Of a stretch of 64,000 bases of DNA, positions 27,401 through 35,254 are shown piece by piece. Source of the stretch: Micromonospora sp. Llam0 (lineage in GTDB: Bacteria > Actinomycetota > Actinomycetes > Mycobacteriales > Micromonosporaceae). A program made the translations under genes and the position numbers. Location: NCBI RefSeq assembly GCF_003751085.1, contig NZ_RJJY01000001.1, positions 3,906,001 through 3,970,000 on the forward strand, written 5' to 3'. The notes under the pieces were generated by a model. It saw only the letters and a list, made by a program, of their open reading frames with translations. It made no database searches and was not told where the DNA came from. Position 1 is the first letter of the stretch, and every line of letters begins with the position of its first letter.

Positions 27401-27965
27401 TCCCCTCGGTGGCGAGGACCGGGTCGCAGGCCAGGTAGAACCGGTGCGGCACCGGCTGGTCACCGGTGAAGGCAGCGAACGACTCGTCGCGCTGGCCGGT
27501 ACCCGCGGCGCTGCGGTCGGCGTAACTGTCGTGCGGCGCGTCGTCCACAAGCACGGCCTGCAGCTGGGCCGGGGTGACCACCAGGTCGGTCGCGGTCTCG
27601 AAGACGACCTCGTCGTCCTCGCCGTCGCGCGGGGTGGCCGCGACCTGGGTGCCGGCCGGGACCACCGCTTCGGTGCGGCTGCCCGGGGCCAGGGCGAAGG
27701 TAAGCGGTACGCGGGCCGGTCGCGGCGGCACCGGTCGGGTCCCGATCAGGTTGAGGAACGCGAGGTAGTCGCGTTCGGGCACCTGGTTCAGCCGCTGCAC
27801 CACCAGTTCGGCGTAGCGGGCGAAGATGCCGATCAGCGCCTGGCCGGCGTCCGGTCGCCCGTCGGCGGGCGGCTGCCAGTCGCTGTACCGGGTCGCCAGC
27901 GCGGCGGTCTGCACGGCCAGCGCTGCCCGGTCGCGGGGATCGATGGGTGGGGGCTGTCCGGTCAT
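24399..27965 (-). CDS. large baseplate assembly (gpJ/Afp11-like) protein
   Basis: 1188 residues, starting MTGQPPPIDPRDRAALAVQ; the ATG overlaps the gp25-like gene stop. It is a putative baseplate assembly protein: an N-terminal wedge helix region (LIGIFARYAELVVQRLNQVP), repeated beta-rich modules with Trp-centred motifs (WEAWDGTAWRTV, WEYSGVDGWRPLA), then the conserved GEIGFGDGQAGRVVP and the J core (DRVRARGPKALRHRDRAVTV). C-terminally GTGWAFGRKPHRSDLYAAV parallels the smaller paralogue. The length is in the range of the large CIS wedge proteins. Confidence 0.88.
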   Translation of the reverse strand: MTGQPPPIDPRDRAALAVQTAALATRYSDWQPPADGRPDAGQALIGIFARYAELVVQRLNQVPERDYLAFLNLIGTRPVPPRPARVPLTFALAPGSRTEAVVPAGTQVAATPRDGEDDEVVFETATDLVVTPAQLQAVLVDDAPHDSYADRSAAGTGQRDESFAAFTGDQPVPHRFYLACDPVLATEGTKTVTVRLTTTDVAVLGGWPISWAYWDGARWQPVDADTVMADTALVVTLAGLPPLPAYDVNGTTAGWLRAQLDMPLPHPVTGLALDAVAAGQRTPQGDVAGVFPFGESSQVRRCYLSVPTATAFPGAVVRLTVTLARPATAVPDTRVQVVWSYKVGDEWQPLGQSSTAQVASGFSNPAGLRDGTQALTRDGDISFRMPAEWPAELFQGRSGHWLRAEIVDDGATYATLPQLAAVTVGYDWELPVITAIDVWMQTAPDPVALPHAVSNTSPIDVTKDFRPFGEQPRFNDTCYLACPANLVWPGAELVVEVTLTNGPADPADPDDPAGPAVPPVRTEGHPRLVWEAWDGTAWRTVTVDDPEYAFTDSATVTLTPPVGFAPTEVNGVEEYWVRVRLIGGDYGAAAHYTRNDDGGYELVDATFAPPVVTTLSWRSRAGLAAAVPAQACATENDFRLVTHHRDGDEPWDVTPFVPNPSREPALYLGFDQPFGNRPVTLYLQVEPPAPEEVAADRLAGADLTDRADLVWEYSGVDGWRPLAAIDETGTLGDRGVVRFVGPPDLTARERFGQHRCWLRLRHRRGSFAIPPRLRRVAPNTTWATQTTTITEEILGSGVAEAGQRLTIAQTPVLAGQQLVVREPQRPSPVEEAALVEADGSGAVTVSDDAEQIWVRWHEVTDFHRSGPGDRHYTIDAATGEIGFGDGQAGRVVPLGQNNVRITYRTGGGEQGNRPAGTVVTLKSAVPYLDSVTNHEPASGGAGWEPLDRVRARGPKALRHRDRAVTVDDFVDLAFESSAEVARAQAVPPSGFDPFNLWLDPDEQPGGEHRQADVGGIGVIVVPVSVAARPAPSLGLLRQVDQHLRARCAPTVGLWVAGPEWIEVTVTATVVATTPESAGLVRARVEQTLDRFLHPLTGGPDGTGWAFGRKPHRSDLYAAVTAVDGVDHVRELAVAQVAESEALGERLAAVLDRSLAQGAAEPVAADLTRWLARALAYSGRHQITVTLPA

Positions 27966-28363
27966 GCGATGTAGAAGGGGTAGACGAGGTTGAACCGGCT
28001 GTTGGTCGAGCGCACCTGGTAGTTGATCTCGATGAGCAGTCGGCGCCGGTCGGTGGGGTCGGGTGCGGCGTAGACGTCCAGCACGTCGATCCGGGGTTCC
28101 CAGCGGGCCAGTGCTTCCCGTATCGACCGGCTGACTCGACCGGCGGTGCCGATGTCGTTGACGTCGAAGACGATGTCGTGGATGCCGCAGCCGAAGTCCG
28201 GCCGCATCACCCGCTCACCGGGCGCGGTGCCGAGGATGAGTCCGATCGACTGCCGGATCAGCGCCGCGCCGTCGTCGCTGAGCCGGATGCCCTGCGCCGG
28301 CTGGTGGCCGACCGGGAACGCCCAACCGGTGCCGAGAAATCCCTGTTTCACCGTGCCGGTCAC
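27962..28363 (-). CDS. gp25-like baseplate wedge protein
   Basis: 133 residues. Matches the GPW/gp25 family: LGTGWAFPVGHQPAQGIRLS, then the signature RPDFGCGIHDIVFD and IREALARWEPRIDVLDV. The protein nucleates sheath assembly at the baseplate in phage T4 and CIS particles. Overlaps both neighbours by 4 bases in a tightly coupled block. Confidence 0.92.
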   Translation of the reverse strand: MTGTVKQGFLGTGWAFPVGHQPAQGIRLSDDGAALIRQSIGLILGTAPGERVMRPDFGCGIHDIVFDVNDIGTAGRVSRSIREALARWEPRIDVLDVYAAPDPTDRRRLLIEINYQVRSTNSRFNLVYPFYIA

Positions 28364-28758
28364 CCGATCGTCACCGTGCCCGTGGCCAGCACCGTGCCGC
28401 TCGGCAGGTCCTGGGGATCGTTGCAGGTCGACGCGAGGTCGCCGGACCTGATCGCCGGCTTTCCGTTGATCTTCACGGTCGCGCTGCCGCCTTCGAGGGT
28501 GGCCGTGTTCGACGGCTGCTTCTGGAACGACGTGCCGGGCGCGGTGGGAACGTGCGCCGGGGTGTTCTCGGCGGTGGAGCCGGCCACCGCCGCCGGCTTA
28601 CCCATGATCTTGACATCGGCGCTCAGCCCGCCGTTGATGATCCCGGTGAAGGGATGCGGCAACGGTGTCGGTGTCGGCGCGGGTGCCCCGGGCACCATGA
28701 CGATGTGGATGTCGGTCGCGGTGACCCGGTCACCCTGCTTGGCCGCGAACTGCCCCAT
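28360..28758 (-). CDS. PAAR-like spike-tip protein
   Basis: 132 residues. It contains PAAR-type repeats: HPFTGIINGGLSADVKIMGK, then ATLEGGSATVKINGKPAIRSGD with conserved Gly and Asp turns. These proteins sharpen the central spike and may carry cargo. It follows the spike-protein gene directly. No fused effector domain is visible. Confidence 0.88.
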   Translation of the reverse strand: MGQFAAKQGDRVTATDIHIVMVPGAPAPTPTPLPHPFTGIINGGLSADVKIMGKPAAVAGSTAENTPAHVPTAPGTSFQKQPSNTATLEGGSATVKINGKPAIRSGDLASTCNDPQDLPSGTVLATGTVTIG

Positions 28759-28775
28759 GAGAACTCACCCCCCAT

Positions 28776-29420
28776 TCAGTTGATGTTGACTTGACTGCCC
28801 TTGATGTCCAGCTGCCCGCTGGACTTCACCGCGAGCGCGGACTTCGCCTCGACCTTGACGTCGGCAGTGGAGGTGATCTCGACGCCGGCGCCGGCCAGCC
28901 GCAGCCGTCCACCGGCGGAGATCACCACGTCTGCGTCCGCGGTGACGGTGATCTGGTTGTCCTTCGTACTGATCACGATGCTGTTCTTGCCGCTGCCGTC
29001 GACGATCTCGATCCGCTCGTCCTGCTTGGTGTCGACCAGGCGGATCACGTGCTTGCTGCGGGAGACCATCACCCGTACGTCGTTGTTTCCGTCGCCGTTG
29101 GTGACCGGTGGGGCATCCTTGCCGTTCCACAGCGCACCGACGACGTAGGGGACCTCCGGATTGCCGTGTTCGAAGGCGACCAGGACCTCGTCGCCGACCT
29201 CCGGTAGGAAATAGCAGCCACGGCCGGGGCCGGCCATCGGCGAGGCCACCCGCGCCCAGTCGGTCTCGACATCGTCGGCCAGCCAGGGCAGCGCCACCTT
29301 GACCCGGGCCAGACCGTCCGGGTCGTTGTTGTTGGTGACGATGCCGATCACCACCCCGTGGTACCGCCCGTCCGGGTGGGCCGGCTCGCCACCCGCCAAC
29401 TGGTGGTAGACGTCCGTCAC
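28776..29420 (-). CDS. gpV/VgrG-type spike protein (OB fold and beta-helix)
   Basis: 214 residues. An OB-fold start (YHGVVIGIVTNNNDPDGLARV) and the typical PEVGDEVLVAFEHGNPEVPYV loop are followed by repeating beta-strand steps (IVISTKDNQITVTADADVVI), as in a triple-stranded spike. Corresponds to baseplate assembly protein V / Afp8 C-terminal part. Its stop is 18 bases from the PAAR gene, and it overlaps the gpD-like gene. Confidence 0.88.
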   Translation of the reverse strand: MTDVYHQLAGGEPAHPDGRYHGVVIGIVTNNNDPDGLARVKVALPWLADDVETDWARVASPMAGPGRGCYFLPEVGDEVLVAFEHGNPEVPYVVGALWNGKDAPPVTNGDGNNDVRVMVSRSKHVIRLVDTKQDERIEIVDGSGKNSIVISTKDNQITVTADADVVISAGGRLRLAGAGVEITSTADVKVEAKSALAVKSSGQLDIKGSQVNIN

Positions 29421-30472
29421 GCCGCGTTCCTCCGTACTTCGAAGCTGGACCGGTAACCGGCCGCTGCGGTCACCGAGTGTTCGACGGAGACGACGTAGTA
29501 CTCACCGCTGAAGGTCTCACCCGCTCCCTCGATCCGCACCACCTCGCCGGCGTGCAGGCGAGGCTGCCCGCCGCACTCGGCCTCGCCGGTGATGTAGCTC
29601 AACGCCAGGTCGTCGAACTGTCCCCGGGCAAGCTGGTCGGCACGGTCCTGGTTCGGCACCGGCAGGTCCACCCTGGTCGATCTGGTTCGGCCGAAGACCC
29701 GGCCGACCTCGCGGGGTCCGGTGACGGCACCCATCGCCGTGGACTCGGATCCGGAGCCGAACGTGGCGACGACGGCCTTCTTGGCGGCCACGTCCCAGCC
29801 CCGTACGGAGTGTTCGGCAGCCTGGCCCATGGTCCGCAGCCGGGGGGTGAACTGGGAGATGTCGTCGCCGACGCGCAGCTTCGCCGCCGGCACCCGGCCG
29901 TGCTGCGGCGGCCGGAAGGACAGCACCTTGTCCCGTACGTGAATCTCGTACCCGAGCAGGCCCGCCCGCCGCTGCAGGAACTCCAGATCGGTCTGGTTGT
30001 TCTGCAGTACGTAGTCGAGGTCGGTGCGGGTGTCGGGTACGTCGGCGCGCAGACCCGCTTCCTTGGCCAACTGCCGGGCGATGGTGCTGTCCCTGGTGCG
30101 GGTGAAGGTCCTGGTCCGCTGCCGGCGGGCCAGCCGGTGTCGCAGGTCGTAGCCGCGGACGGTCAGCGTCGGCGGACGACCTTCCACGAACGACGGCTCC
30201 AGGCTGGTGATCTCCCCGGTGATCGCCAGGTGCAGGTTCTTCACGTACCCGAGGGAGATCCGCACCTCGGTGCCGACCGCGAACAGCGTGGAGTCCGACC
30301 AGGTGACCCTGAGCCGCTTCGCGTCCCAGTTCTTCAACGTCACGGTGAACATGCTCAGCGCGTTCAGATCCTCCAGCACGGTCACCGACTCGACGTCGGA
30401 GTGGGCGTCCGGCGGCAGGCGCCGGCCACCACACCGGATCTCGAAGTCCGGCCCCGAGTCAGCGGTTTCCAT
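29417..30472 (-). CDS. gpD / gp27-like late control (spike hub) protein
   Basis: 351 residues. Belongs to the phage late control D family that forms the ring above the spike: RVTWSDSTLFAVGTEVRISLG, the central LQNNQTDLEFLQRRAGLLGYE signature, and the end EYYVVSVEHSVTAAAGYRS. Lies 16 bases after the LysM gene and is coupled to gpV. Confidence 0.87.
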   Translation of the reverse strand: METADSGPDFEIRCGGRRLPPDAHSDVESVTVLEDLNALSMFTVTLKNWDAKRLRVTWSDSTLFAVGTEVRISLGYVKNLHLAITGEITSLEPSFVEGRPPTLTVRGYDLRHRLARRQRTRTFTRTRDSTIARQLAKEAGLRADVPDTRTDLDYVLQNNQTDLEFLQRRAGLLGYEIHVRDKVLSFRPPQHGRVPAAKLRVGDDISQFTPRLRTMGQAAEHSVRGWDVAAKKAVVATFGSGSESTAMGAVTGPREVGRVFGRTRSTRVDLPVPNQDRADQLARGQFDDLALSYITGEAECGGQPRLHAGEVVRIEGAGETFSGEYYVVSVEHSVTAAAGYRSSFEVRRNAA

Positions 30473-30487
30473 CGCCTGATCCTCCGC

Positions 30488-31270
30488 TCAACTCAGCCGC
30501 GGGACGGTCAGCACCGTGCCGGGACGCAGGTCACGGGGGTTGACGATGCCGTTGGCCGAGGCGATGTGCCGCCACAGGCGCGGATCCCGGTACTCGGCGG
30601 CGGCGATGCTGTGCAGCGTGTCGTTGCGCCGCACCACCCACGTCTTGTGCACGTCGGACGAGTGCAGCTCGCGCTCCTTGAGCTGCGCGTCGGTGAGCGA
30701 CTCCACGAAGCTGCACGAAACGGTCGCCCGGACCGGCGTGCCGTCGGGCAGGAACATGGTGAACCGTTCGCTGATCTGGGTGAGCACGCCGGTGAAGATG
30801 TCGGCGAAGGCCCCCCAGGACAGGGTGCACAGCGGTGGCCGGTGCAGTTCCTTGTCGAACTCGGCCAGTCGGGACACCCGGCTGGTCAGCGCGGTGACGT
30901 CGGTCGCGTCGCCGGTCTGGAACGGATTGGGGGGTGTCACGAGTGAGGTGGCCCGGGCCCACATGGACGCCTCTGCCCTCGACTCGTAGGTGTCGAAGAA
31001 CAGCTCGAGCGACAACGTCGCTGGCTGCATGGCCGCGAACTCCTGCTGCAACCCGCTCCACGTCCAGGCGCTGCCCTTGCCGGCGCTTTCGTGCGCGTGC
31101 CAGTTGACCGACCGCGACCGGGTGATCTCGTGCGGGTTGAACAGCGCCTCGATCGGGCCGTTGCGATCAAAGTCCGTGCCGTCGTGGGCAATGGTCAGTT
31201 TCTGCAACCCACCGCCGCCGGGGCCGAACCCGAGCGCGGCGCTGGCCAGGCCCGCCTTGTTGAGACTCAC
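30488..31270 (-). CDS. CIS tube-baseplate adaptor protein with LysM domain (Afp7-like)
   Basis: 260 residues. The N-terminal two thirds resemble CIS tube-type proteins (IEALFNPHEITRSRSVNWH, LSLELFFDTYESR, and PPLCTLSWGAFADIFTGVL). The C-terminal 50 residues form a LysM domain (TWVVRRNDTLHSIAAAEYRD). In CIS particles this protein links the inner tube to the spike hub; the LysM may contact peptidoglycan or another baseplate part. Overlaps the preceding gene by 4 bases. Confidence 0.85.
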   Translation of the reverse strand: MSLNKAGLASAALGFGPGGGGLQKLTIAHDGTDFDRNGPIEALFNPHEITRSRSVNWHAHESAGKGSAWTWSGLQQEFAAMQPATLSLELFFDTYESRAEASMWARATSLVTPPNPFQTGDATDVTALTSRVSRLAEFDKELHRPPLCTLSWGAFADIFTGVLTQISERFTMFLPDGTPVRATVSCSFVESLTDAQLKERELHSSDVHKTWVVRRNDTLHSIAAAEYRDPRLWRHIASANGIVNPRDLRPGTVLTVPRLS

Positions 31271-32508
31271 CGCCGCACCCCCCGACGCTCGGCCTCGACC
31301 GCCAGCTGGCGCATGATCCGGCCGTGCACCTGCTCGGTGACCTGCCCGACGTCGACCTGCGGGGCCGGCTGAGCAGGCGGCTGCGGCACACCACGGTCGG
31401 CACGGGCCGGTGCGGTCCCGAACCCACCGGGCAGGGGTCCGGCACCGTCACGCGAGCCGAATCCACGGCCGCCGAGGAAGGTCGCACCATGCCCGGTCGC
31501 ACCATGGCCGGTCGCACCATGCCCGGGGCCGCCGGAGGCCGCCCGCATCGGGCCCGCACCGGCCGGGTGCTGCGGTACGCCGGCCGCCGACGGTGCGGCC
31601 AGCGGAAGCTGCGGCGCCGGTCGGGCCGCCCGAGGCCGCGCCGTGACCACCTGGGACGGGGTCGCGGCGGGCGAGCGCTGCCCGACGGTGGACGGCACAC
31701 CCGCAGCGGGCCAGCCGGCCTGATCTGCCGTGGGTGGCGTGCGGAAGACCAGGTGGGGCCCGCTGGCCATCCGGCCCGGGTCGCCGATCAGCCCGGCCCA
31801 GTCGGCGGGGCCGGCTGCCGTCGGAGCCGCAGCCGTGGGAGTCAACGGCCCGGCGGCGACCGGGGCACCCGTCGGCACCGCCGGCCTGGTGGCCGACGTC
31901 CCAGCGGACGTCGGCGCTTCGGCCGGGCGGGCCGGCGATGGCGCGGAACCCGGTTCGGCGGGCGCAGCCACCTTGCGTTGGATGGTCAGCGGCCGGCCGG
32001 CGGCCGGCCGGGGCGTCACCGGCTGCGTGGAACGGCCGGCGACCCCGGGACCGGTGGCGGCCCACACCGGGCTCAACTCGGCAACGGGACGGGCCGGGCG
32101 CGCCGGCACCACCGGGCCGGACGCGGCGGTCGGCGATCCGCCGGCCGGGTCGGCGGCCGGGCGGCGGGCGGACGCGACCGGCCCGGGGTGCGCCGGGGCT
32201 GGTGGCCCGGCGCTCGCCGGGGCGGCGGCCGGGCTGGTCGGCAGAGCACCGGCCGGGGCAGCGTGTCCGGCGGGCGGCGGCGGTGCGGGTCGCGCGTACA
32301 CGATGGGTGTCGTAGGCCCGGCGCGCTGCTGCGTGGCCAGGTCGACGTAACGCGAAGCGACCTCGGCCAGCGGCAGACCCGCCGGCATGGTGTGGTGGCG
32401 GGTGAGCGCGGACCGGGCCTGGCCCAGGTCGATCAGGCCGGGCCGCCGGGCCGGCCGGGACAGCCGGTGGACCAGCGCCGGGTCGAAGGTCGTGTCGTCG
32501 TCGTTCAT
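31267..32508 (-). CDS. Pro/Ala-rich low-complexity CIS protein, unknown
   Basis: 413 residues. Only the ends look folded: DPALVHRLSRPARRPGLIDL and LAEVASRYVDLATQQR at the N-terminus, and a C-terminal helix (VTEQVHGRIMRQLAVEAERRG). The 300 residues between are Ala/Pro/Gly/Thr-rich with a GHGAT repeat near 31490-31530 (15-base tandem repeats). It sits between the tube and the LysM adaptor genes, where other CIS clusters hold small structural genes. A long flexible protein here could be a length-determining or cargo-tether protein, but that is a guess. Confidence 0.6.
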   Translation of the reverse strand: MNDDDTTFDPALVHRLSRPARRPGLIDLGQARSALTRHHTMPAGLPLAEVASRYVDLATQQRAGPTTPIVYARPAPPPPAGHAAPAGALPTSPAAAPASAGPPAPAHPGPVASARRPAADPAGGSPTAASGPVVPARPARPVAELSPVWAATGPGVAGRSTQPVTPRPAAGRPLTIQRKVAAPAEPGSAPSPARPAEAPTSAGTSATRPAVPTGAPVAAGPLTPTAAAPTAAGPADWAGLIGDPGRMASGPHLVFRTPPTADQAGWPAAGVPSTVGQRSPAATPSQVVTARPRAARPAPQLPLAAPSAAGVPQHPAGAGPMRAASGGPGHGATGHGATGHGATFLGGRGFGSRDGAGPLPGGFGTAPARADRGVPQPPAQPAPQVDVGQVTEQVHGRIMRQLAVEAERRGVRR

Positions 32509-32521
32509 CCCAGGCTCCCGG

Positions 32522-33064
32522 TCAGCCGACCATGCCGGCCACGCCGTGCGCCAGCGCGGCGGCCTGGCCGAGCAGCGGCTTGGTCAGGCCCTCGTGCACC
32601 AGCTCCAGCGACTCGAAGCCGACATCGTCGCCGCTCGCGCTGAACGTCGGGCCGGTCCAGCGCACCGGCAACGCGTTGCGGAAGTTCCACCACATCACCG
32701 GGATCTGCCGCCGGTCGAGCAGCACGATCGTGCCGCTGCGGCGCTGGATGACGCCCCGGGTGGTGTTGTCGTACCAGCCCCACAGACCGCTGAGCGGGCT
32801 CAGCCCCTGCCGCAGCACCAGGTGCGCGGGAGTGGCCGCGCCGGGCAGCTGATGAACGAAGCCGTTGACCCCGCCCTCCCGGTAGGACTCCATCTCGATC
32901 TGGCTTTCCAGGCCGCTGACCTCGTTGAACCCGGCCAGCAGCAGGCCCTCGATCTCCACCGCGAAGTTGAAGGTCTGGAACGGGTCCGGCAGCCGCAGGC
33001 CGGTCCAGTTGCCCACGGCGGCAGGTGCCCAGCTGAGCCCGAGCGGAATCCCGGTCGACGTCAT
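32522..33064 (-). CDS. CIS inner-tube protein, second copy (gp19-like)
   Basis: 180 residues. The pattern DPFQTFNFAVEIEGLLLAGFNEVSGLESQIEMESYREGG is typical of T4 gp19-like/CIS tube proteins, ending with GPTFSASGDDVGFESLELVHEG. It is longer than the first copy (145 residues) by about 35 residues, split between an N-terminal extension and a C-terminal helix (AAALAHGVAGMVG). It is probably the minor tube protein that joins the main tube to the baseplate. Confidence 0.88.
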   Translation of the reverse strand: MTSTGIPLGLSWAPAAVGNWTGLRLPDPFQTFNFAVEIEGLLLAGFNEVSGLESQIEMESYREGGVNGFVHQLPGAATPAHLVLRQGLSPLSGLWGWYDNTTRGVIQRRSGTIVLLDRRQIPVMWWNFRNALPVRWTGPTFSASGDDVGFESLELVHEGLTKPLLGQAAALAHGVAGMVG

Positions 33065-33234
33065 CTCCGTGCCCCTCCCTGTTCATTGAGTCGCTCGTTG
33101 ATCCGCGCGACCTCCGCGACCCAGCGCTGCCGCTCCCGGTGGTCCAGCTGCATGATCTCGTGATAAGGCCAGTGAAAGTGATAGGCCAGGTACGCTACTT
33201 CCTCGTGCAGCCGGTCCGGGGAGTAGCGCGTCAT
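33061..33234 (-). CDS. small DUF6760-like CIS protein
   Basis: 57 residues from ATG 33234 (MTRYSPDRLHEEVAYLAYHFHW), overlapping both neighbours by 4 bases. The pattern LAYHFHWPYHEIMQLDHRERQRWVAEV matches small proteins found after the tail assembly gene in CIS operons. It may be a chaperone of assembly. A longer frame beginning at 33639 covers it but its first part is a shadow of the neighbour. Confidence 0.75.
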   Translation of the reverse strand: MTRYSPDRLHEEVAYLAYHFHWPYHEIMQLDHRERQRWVAEVARINERLNEQGGARR

Positions 33235-33617
33235 CCCCCCAGGCTGGGCGGCTCCACTTCGAACGATCCGCTGCAGTGTGGGCAGTCGACCTGCAGCCGG
33301 GCGTGCCCGTTGAGGTTGATCCGCTGGTAGAAGTCCTGCAGGTAGGCGAGATCGGCGGAGTAGAGGTTCTCGACCACGTTGGTGTTGATGTACTCCAGTC
33401 CGCCCAGCCGGGTGATCACCCGGGCCAGCAGGATGATCACCAGGTAGCCCGGGTTCGACCGTACCCGGGGATCCTTGATCGGCTCGATCTCGTCGAGCGC
33501 GGTGGCCATCCGCATGGTTCCCTCGCGGTGAACCGTGCCGTCCGGCGCGACCAGGCCGTGCGGCAGGGTGAACGGGAACTCGGTACGGCGGGCCTCGGCG
33601 ACGCCGGTCAGCTCCAC
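33231..33617 (-). CDS. CIS tail assembly protein
   Basis: 128 residues, with the start overlapping the end of the tube gene. Resembles small tail-assembly proteins of CIS clusters (TEFPFTLPHGLVAPDGTVHREG, RMATALDEIEPIKDPRVRSNP). A CPHC pair near the end could bind a metal. Tight coupling to the tube and DUF6760-like genes supports a role in tube or baseplate assembly. Confidence 0.75.
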   Translation of the reverse strand: MELTGVAEARRTEFPFTLPHGLVAPDGTVHREGTMRMATALDEIEPIKDPRVRSNPGYLVIILLARVITRLGGLEYINTNVVENLYSADLAYLQDFYQRINLNGHARLQVDCPHCSGSFEVEPPSLGG

Positions 33618-34045
33618 TGGTCGACCTCGATGCGTTCACAGGCGAGGATGAGTTGCTCCACGGCGATCTCGTCGCTGGTCGCGCTGAGGCTGGGTCCGCT
33701 CCACGACTTGGGCCAGCAGTCGAACAGGTTCCAGGTCACCTTCGGGTTGCCCTGCTGGTCGAGCAGGGTGATCGACACGTTGTGCCGTTCCACGGTGCCC
33801 TTCATCACCTTCTGCCGCCATTCCCACAGCTTGCTGTCGCTGGTGAGGCCACGGCTGAGCGTGATGTCACCGTAGCTGTTCAGCCCGGGAATCTTGCGCG
33901 GCGCCAGGTTCCGGTCCGTACCCTCCCGGTACTCGGCGGCGTTCTGGCTGGTCTCCAGCCCGGAAGCCTCCCGGAATCCGGCCCGGGTGATGCCGTCGAG
34001 CTCCACCGCGAAGTTGTACCCGAAGTATGGGTCGAGTCTGTCCAC
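33608..34045 (-). CDS. CIS main inner-tube protein (gp19-like)
   Basis: 145 residues from ATG 34045. The pattern YFGYNFAVELDGITRAGFREASGLE, the EYREGT turn and the WSGPSLSATSDEIAVEQLIL end identify a gp19/Hcp-like tube monomer of standard length. It follows the second sheath gene by about 30 bases. It polymerises into the inner tube that the sheath drives out on contraction. Confidence 0.9.
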   Translation of the reverse strand: MDRLDPYFGYNFAVELDGITRAGFREASGLETSQNAAEYREGTDRNLAPRKIPGLNSYGDITLSRGLTSDSKLWEWRQKVMKGTVERHNVSITLLDQQGNPKVTWNLFDCWPKSWSGPSLSATSDEIAVEQLILACERIEVDQWS

Positions 34046-34074
34046 AACCGCACCTCACTGTTTGTCCGCACCGG

Positions 34075-35235
34075 TCACGCCACGCCGACCGTCACCCCGC
34101 TCGCGCCGTGGATGACGCGGACGGTGATGAACTCGGCCGGCGCGGTCGGTGCCACTCCGATGTGTGTCACTACCACCCCGGCCTCGATGGCCGCGGGTGG
34201 GTTCGTCTCGTGGTCGCACTTGACGTAGAACGCCTCGGCGGGCGTGCGGCCCTGCAGGGCACCGCGCTGGAACAGCCCGTCGAGGTACGCGGTGAGTTCC
34301 CGCATGATCCGCACCCACAGCCGGACGTCGTTGGGCTCGTGGACCAGGCCGGTCATGAACCGTTCGATCCACCGGCCGATCGTGCTCACCAGGCGGCGGG
34401 CGGTCACGTCCTGCCAGGCCGGGTCGGCACCGAGGGTACGCGCGCCCCAGACCCGTACGCCCCGGCCGGGCAACGCCCGCAGGCAGTTGACCCGCTGCCC
34501 GTACAGCGTGCCGACCTCGGCAGCGGTGAGCTGCACCTGCAGGTCGACAATGCCCTCGACCACTGTGTTCGCCGGTGCCTTGTGGACGCCGACCCGTTGG
34601 TCGGCGGTGGAGTACACGCCGGCCACGTGCCCGGACGGTGGCAGGTGACGCAGCCGTCCGTCGGCGCCGGACGCGCCCAACCAGGGGTAGTACAGCGCAC
34701 CGAATGCACCGTCGGCCCCGGTCAGCGCCGCGCACTGCTCGGCGACCTTCGCCGGGTCGACGGCCGGGACGCCGTCGAGCAGCGCGAACCGGTCACCGTG
34801 CTGCCGGCAGTGCCGCAGCATCGCCTGCTGTGCCTGCACGACCGGGGCGAGATCCTTGTCGACCGGCCACGACGCAGCGGCCACGATGTCGGGGGCACAG
34901 ACCAGGTCGACATCGTCCAGGTCGTCCAGCGTCGCCAGTCCCTCCTGCACCGCCTCGACGGGCGACAGCGCCCTGGGCACCCGGACGACGTGACACAGCG
35001 TCCCGCCGTTGTCGAAGAACCCCCGGACCGCGTCGGCCAGGAAGCCGTCCGGGGCGTCGCCGGAGGTCGCACCGCCGAAGACCGCCTCGAACTGCGGCCA
35101 CAGGGTCAGCCGCTGCGGGGTGTACGGGCCGGCGGCGGCCCGGCCGAGGAAGGCGGGCACCCCGGTGAGCTGGGTCGGTGCCGGCGGCGGGAACACATCC
35201 TGCCGGTGCACACCGGGTGTCAGCTGCTGGGTCAC
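34075..35235 (-). CDS. CIS sheath protein, second copy
   Basis: 386 residues from GTG 35235 (VTQQLTPGVHRQDVFPPPAPTQ); the frame is open further upstream but overlaps the previous sheath gene, so this start is preferred. Sheath hallmarks are AVRGFFDNGGTLCHVVRVPR, GALYYPWLGASGADG, PPSGHVAGVYSTADQRVGVHKAPAN and the C-terminal FQRGALQGRTPAEAFYVKCD. It is intact. It probably forms the minor or baseplate-end sheath ring. Confidence 0.9.
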   Translation of the reverse strand: MTQQLTPGVHRQDVFPPPAPTQLTGVPAFLGRAAAGPYTPQRLTLWPQFEAVFGGATSGDAPDGFLADAVRGFFDNGGTLCHVVRVPRALSPVEAVQEGLATLDDLDDVDLVCAPDIVAAASWPVDKDLAPVVQAQQAMLRHCRQHGDRFALLDGVPAVDPAKVAEQCAALTGADGAFGALYYPWLGASGADGRLRHLPPSGHVAGVYSTADQRVGVHKAPANTVVEGIVDLQVQLTAAEVGTLYGQRVNCLRALPGRGVRVWGARTLGADPAWQDVTARRLVSTIGRWIERFMTGLVHEPNDVRLWVRIMRELTAYLDGLFQRGALQGRTPAEAFYVKCDHETNPPAAIEAGVVVTHIGVAPTAPAEFITVRVIHGASGVTVGVA

Positions 35236-35254
35236 GGTCTGGTCCGGCTGTCCA

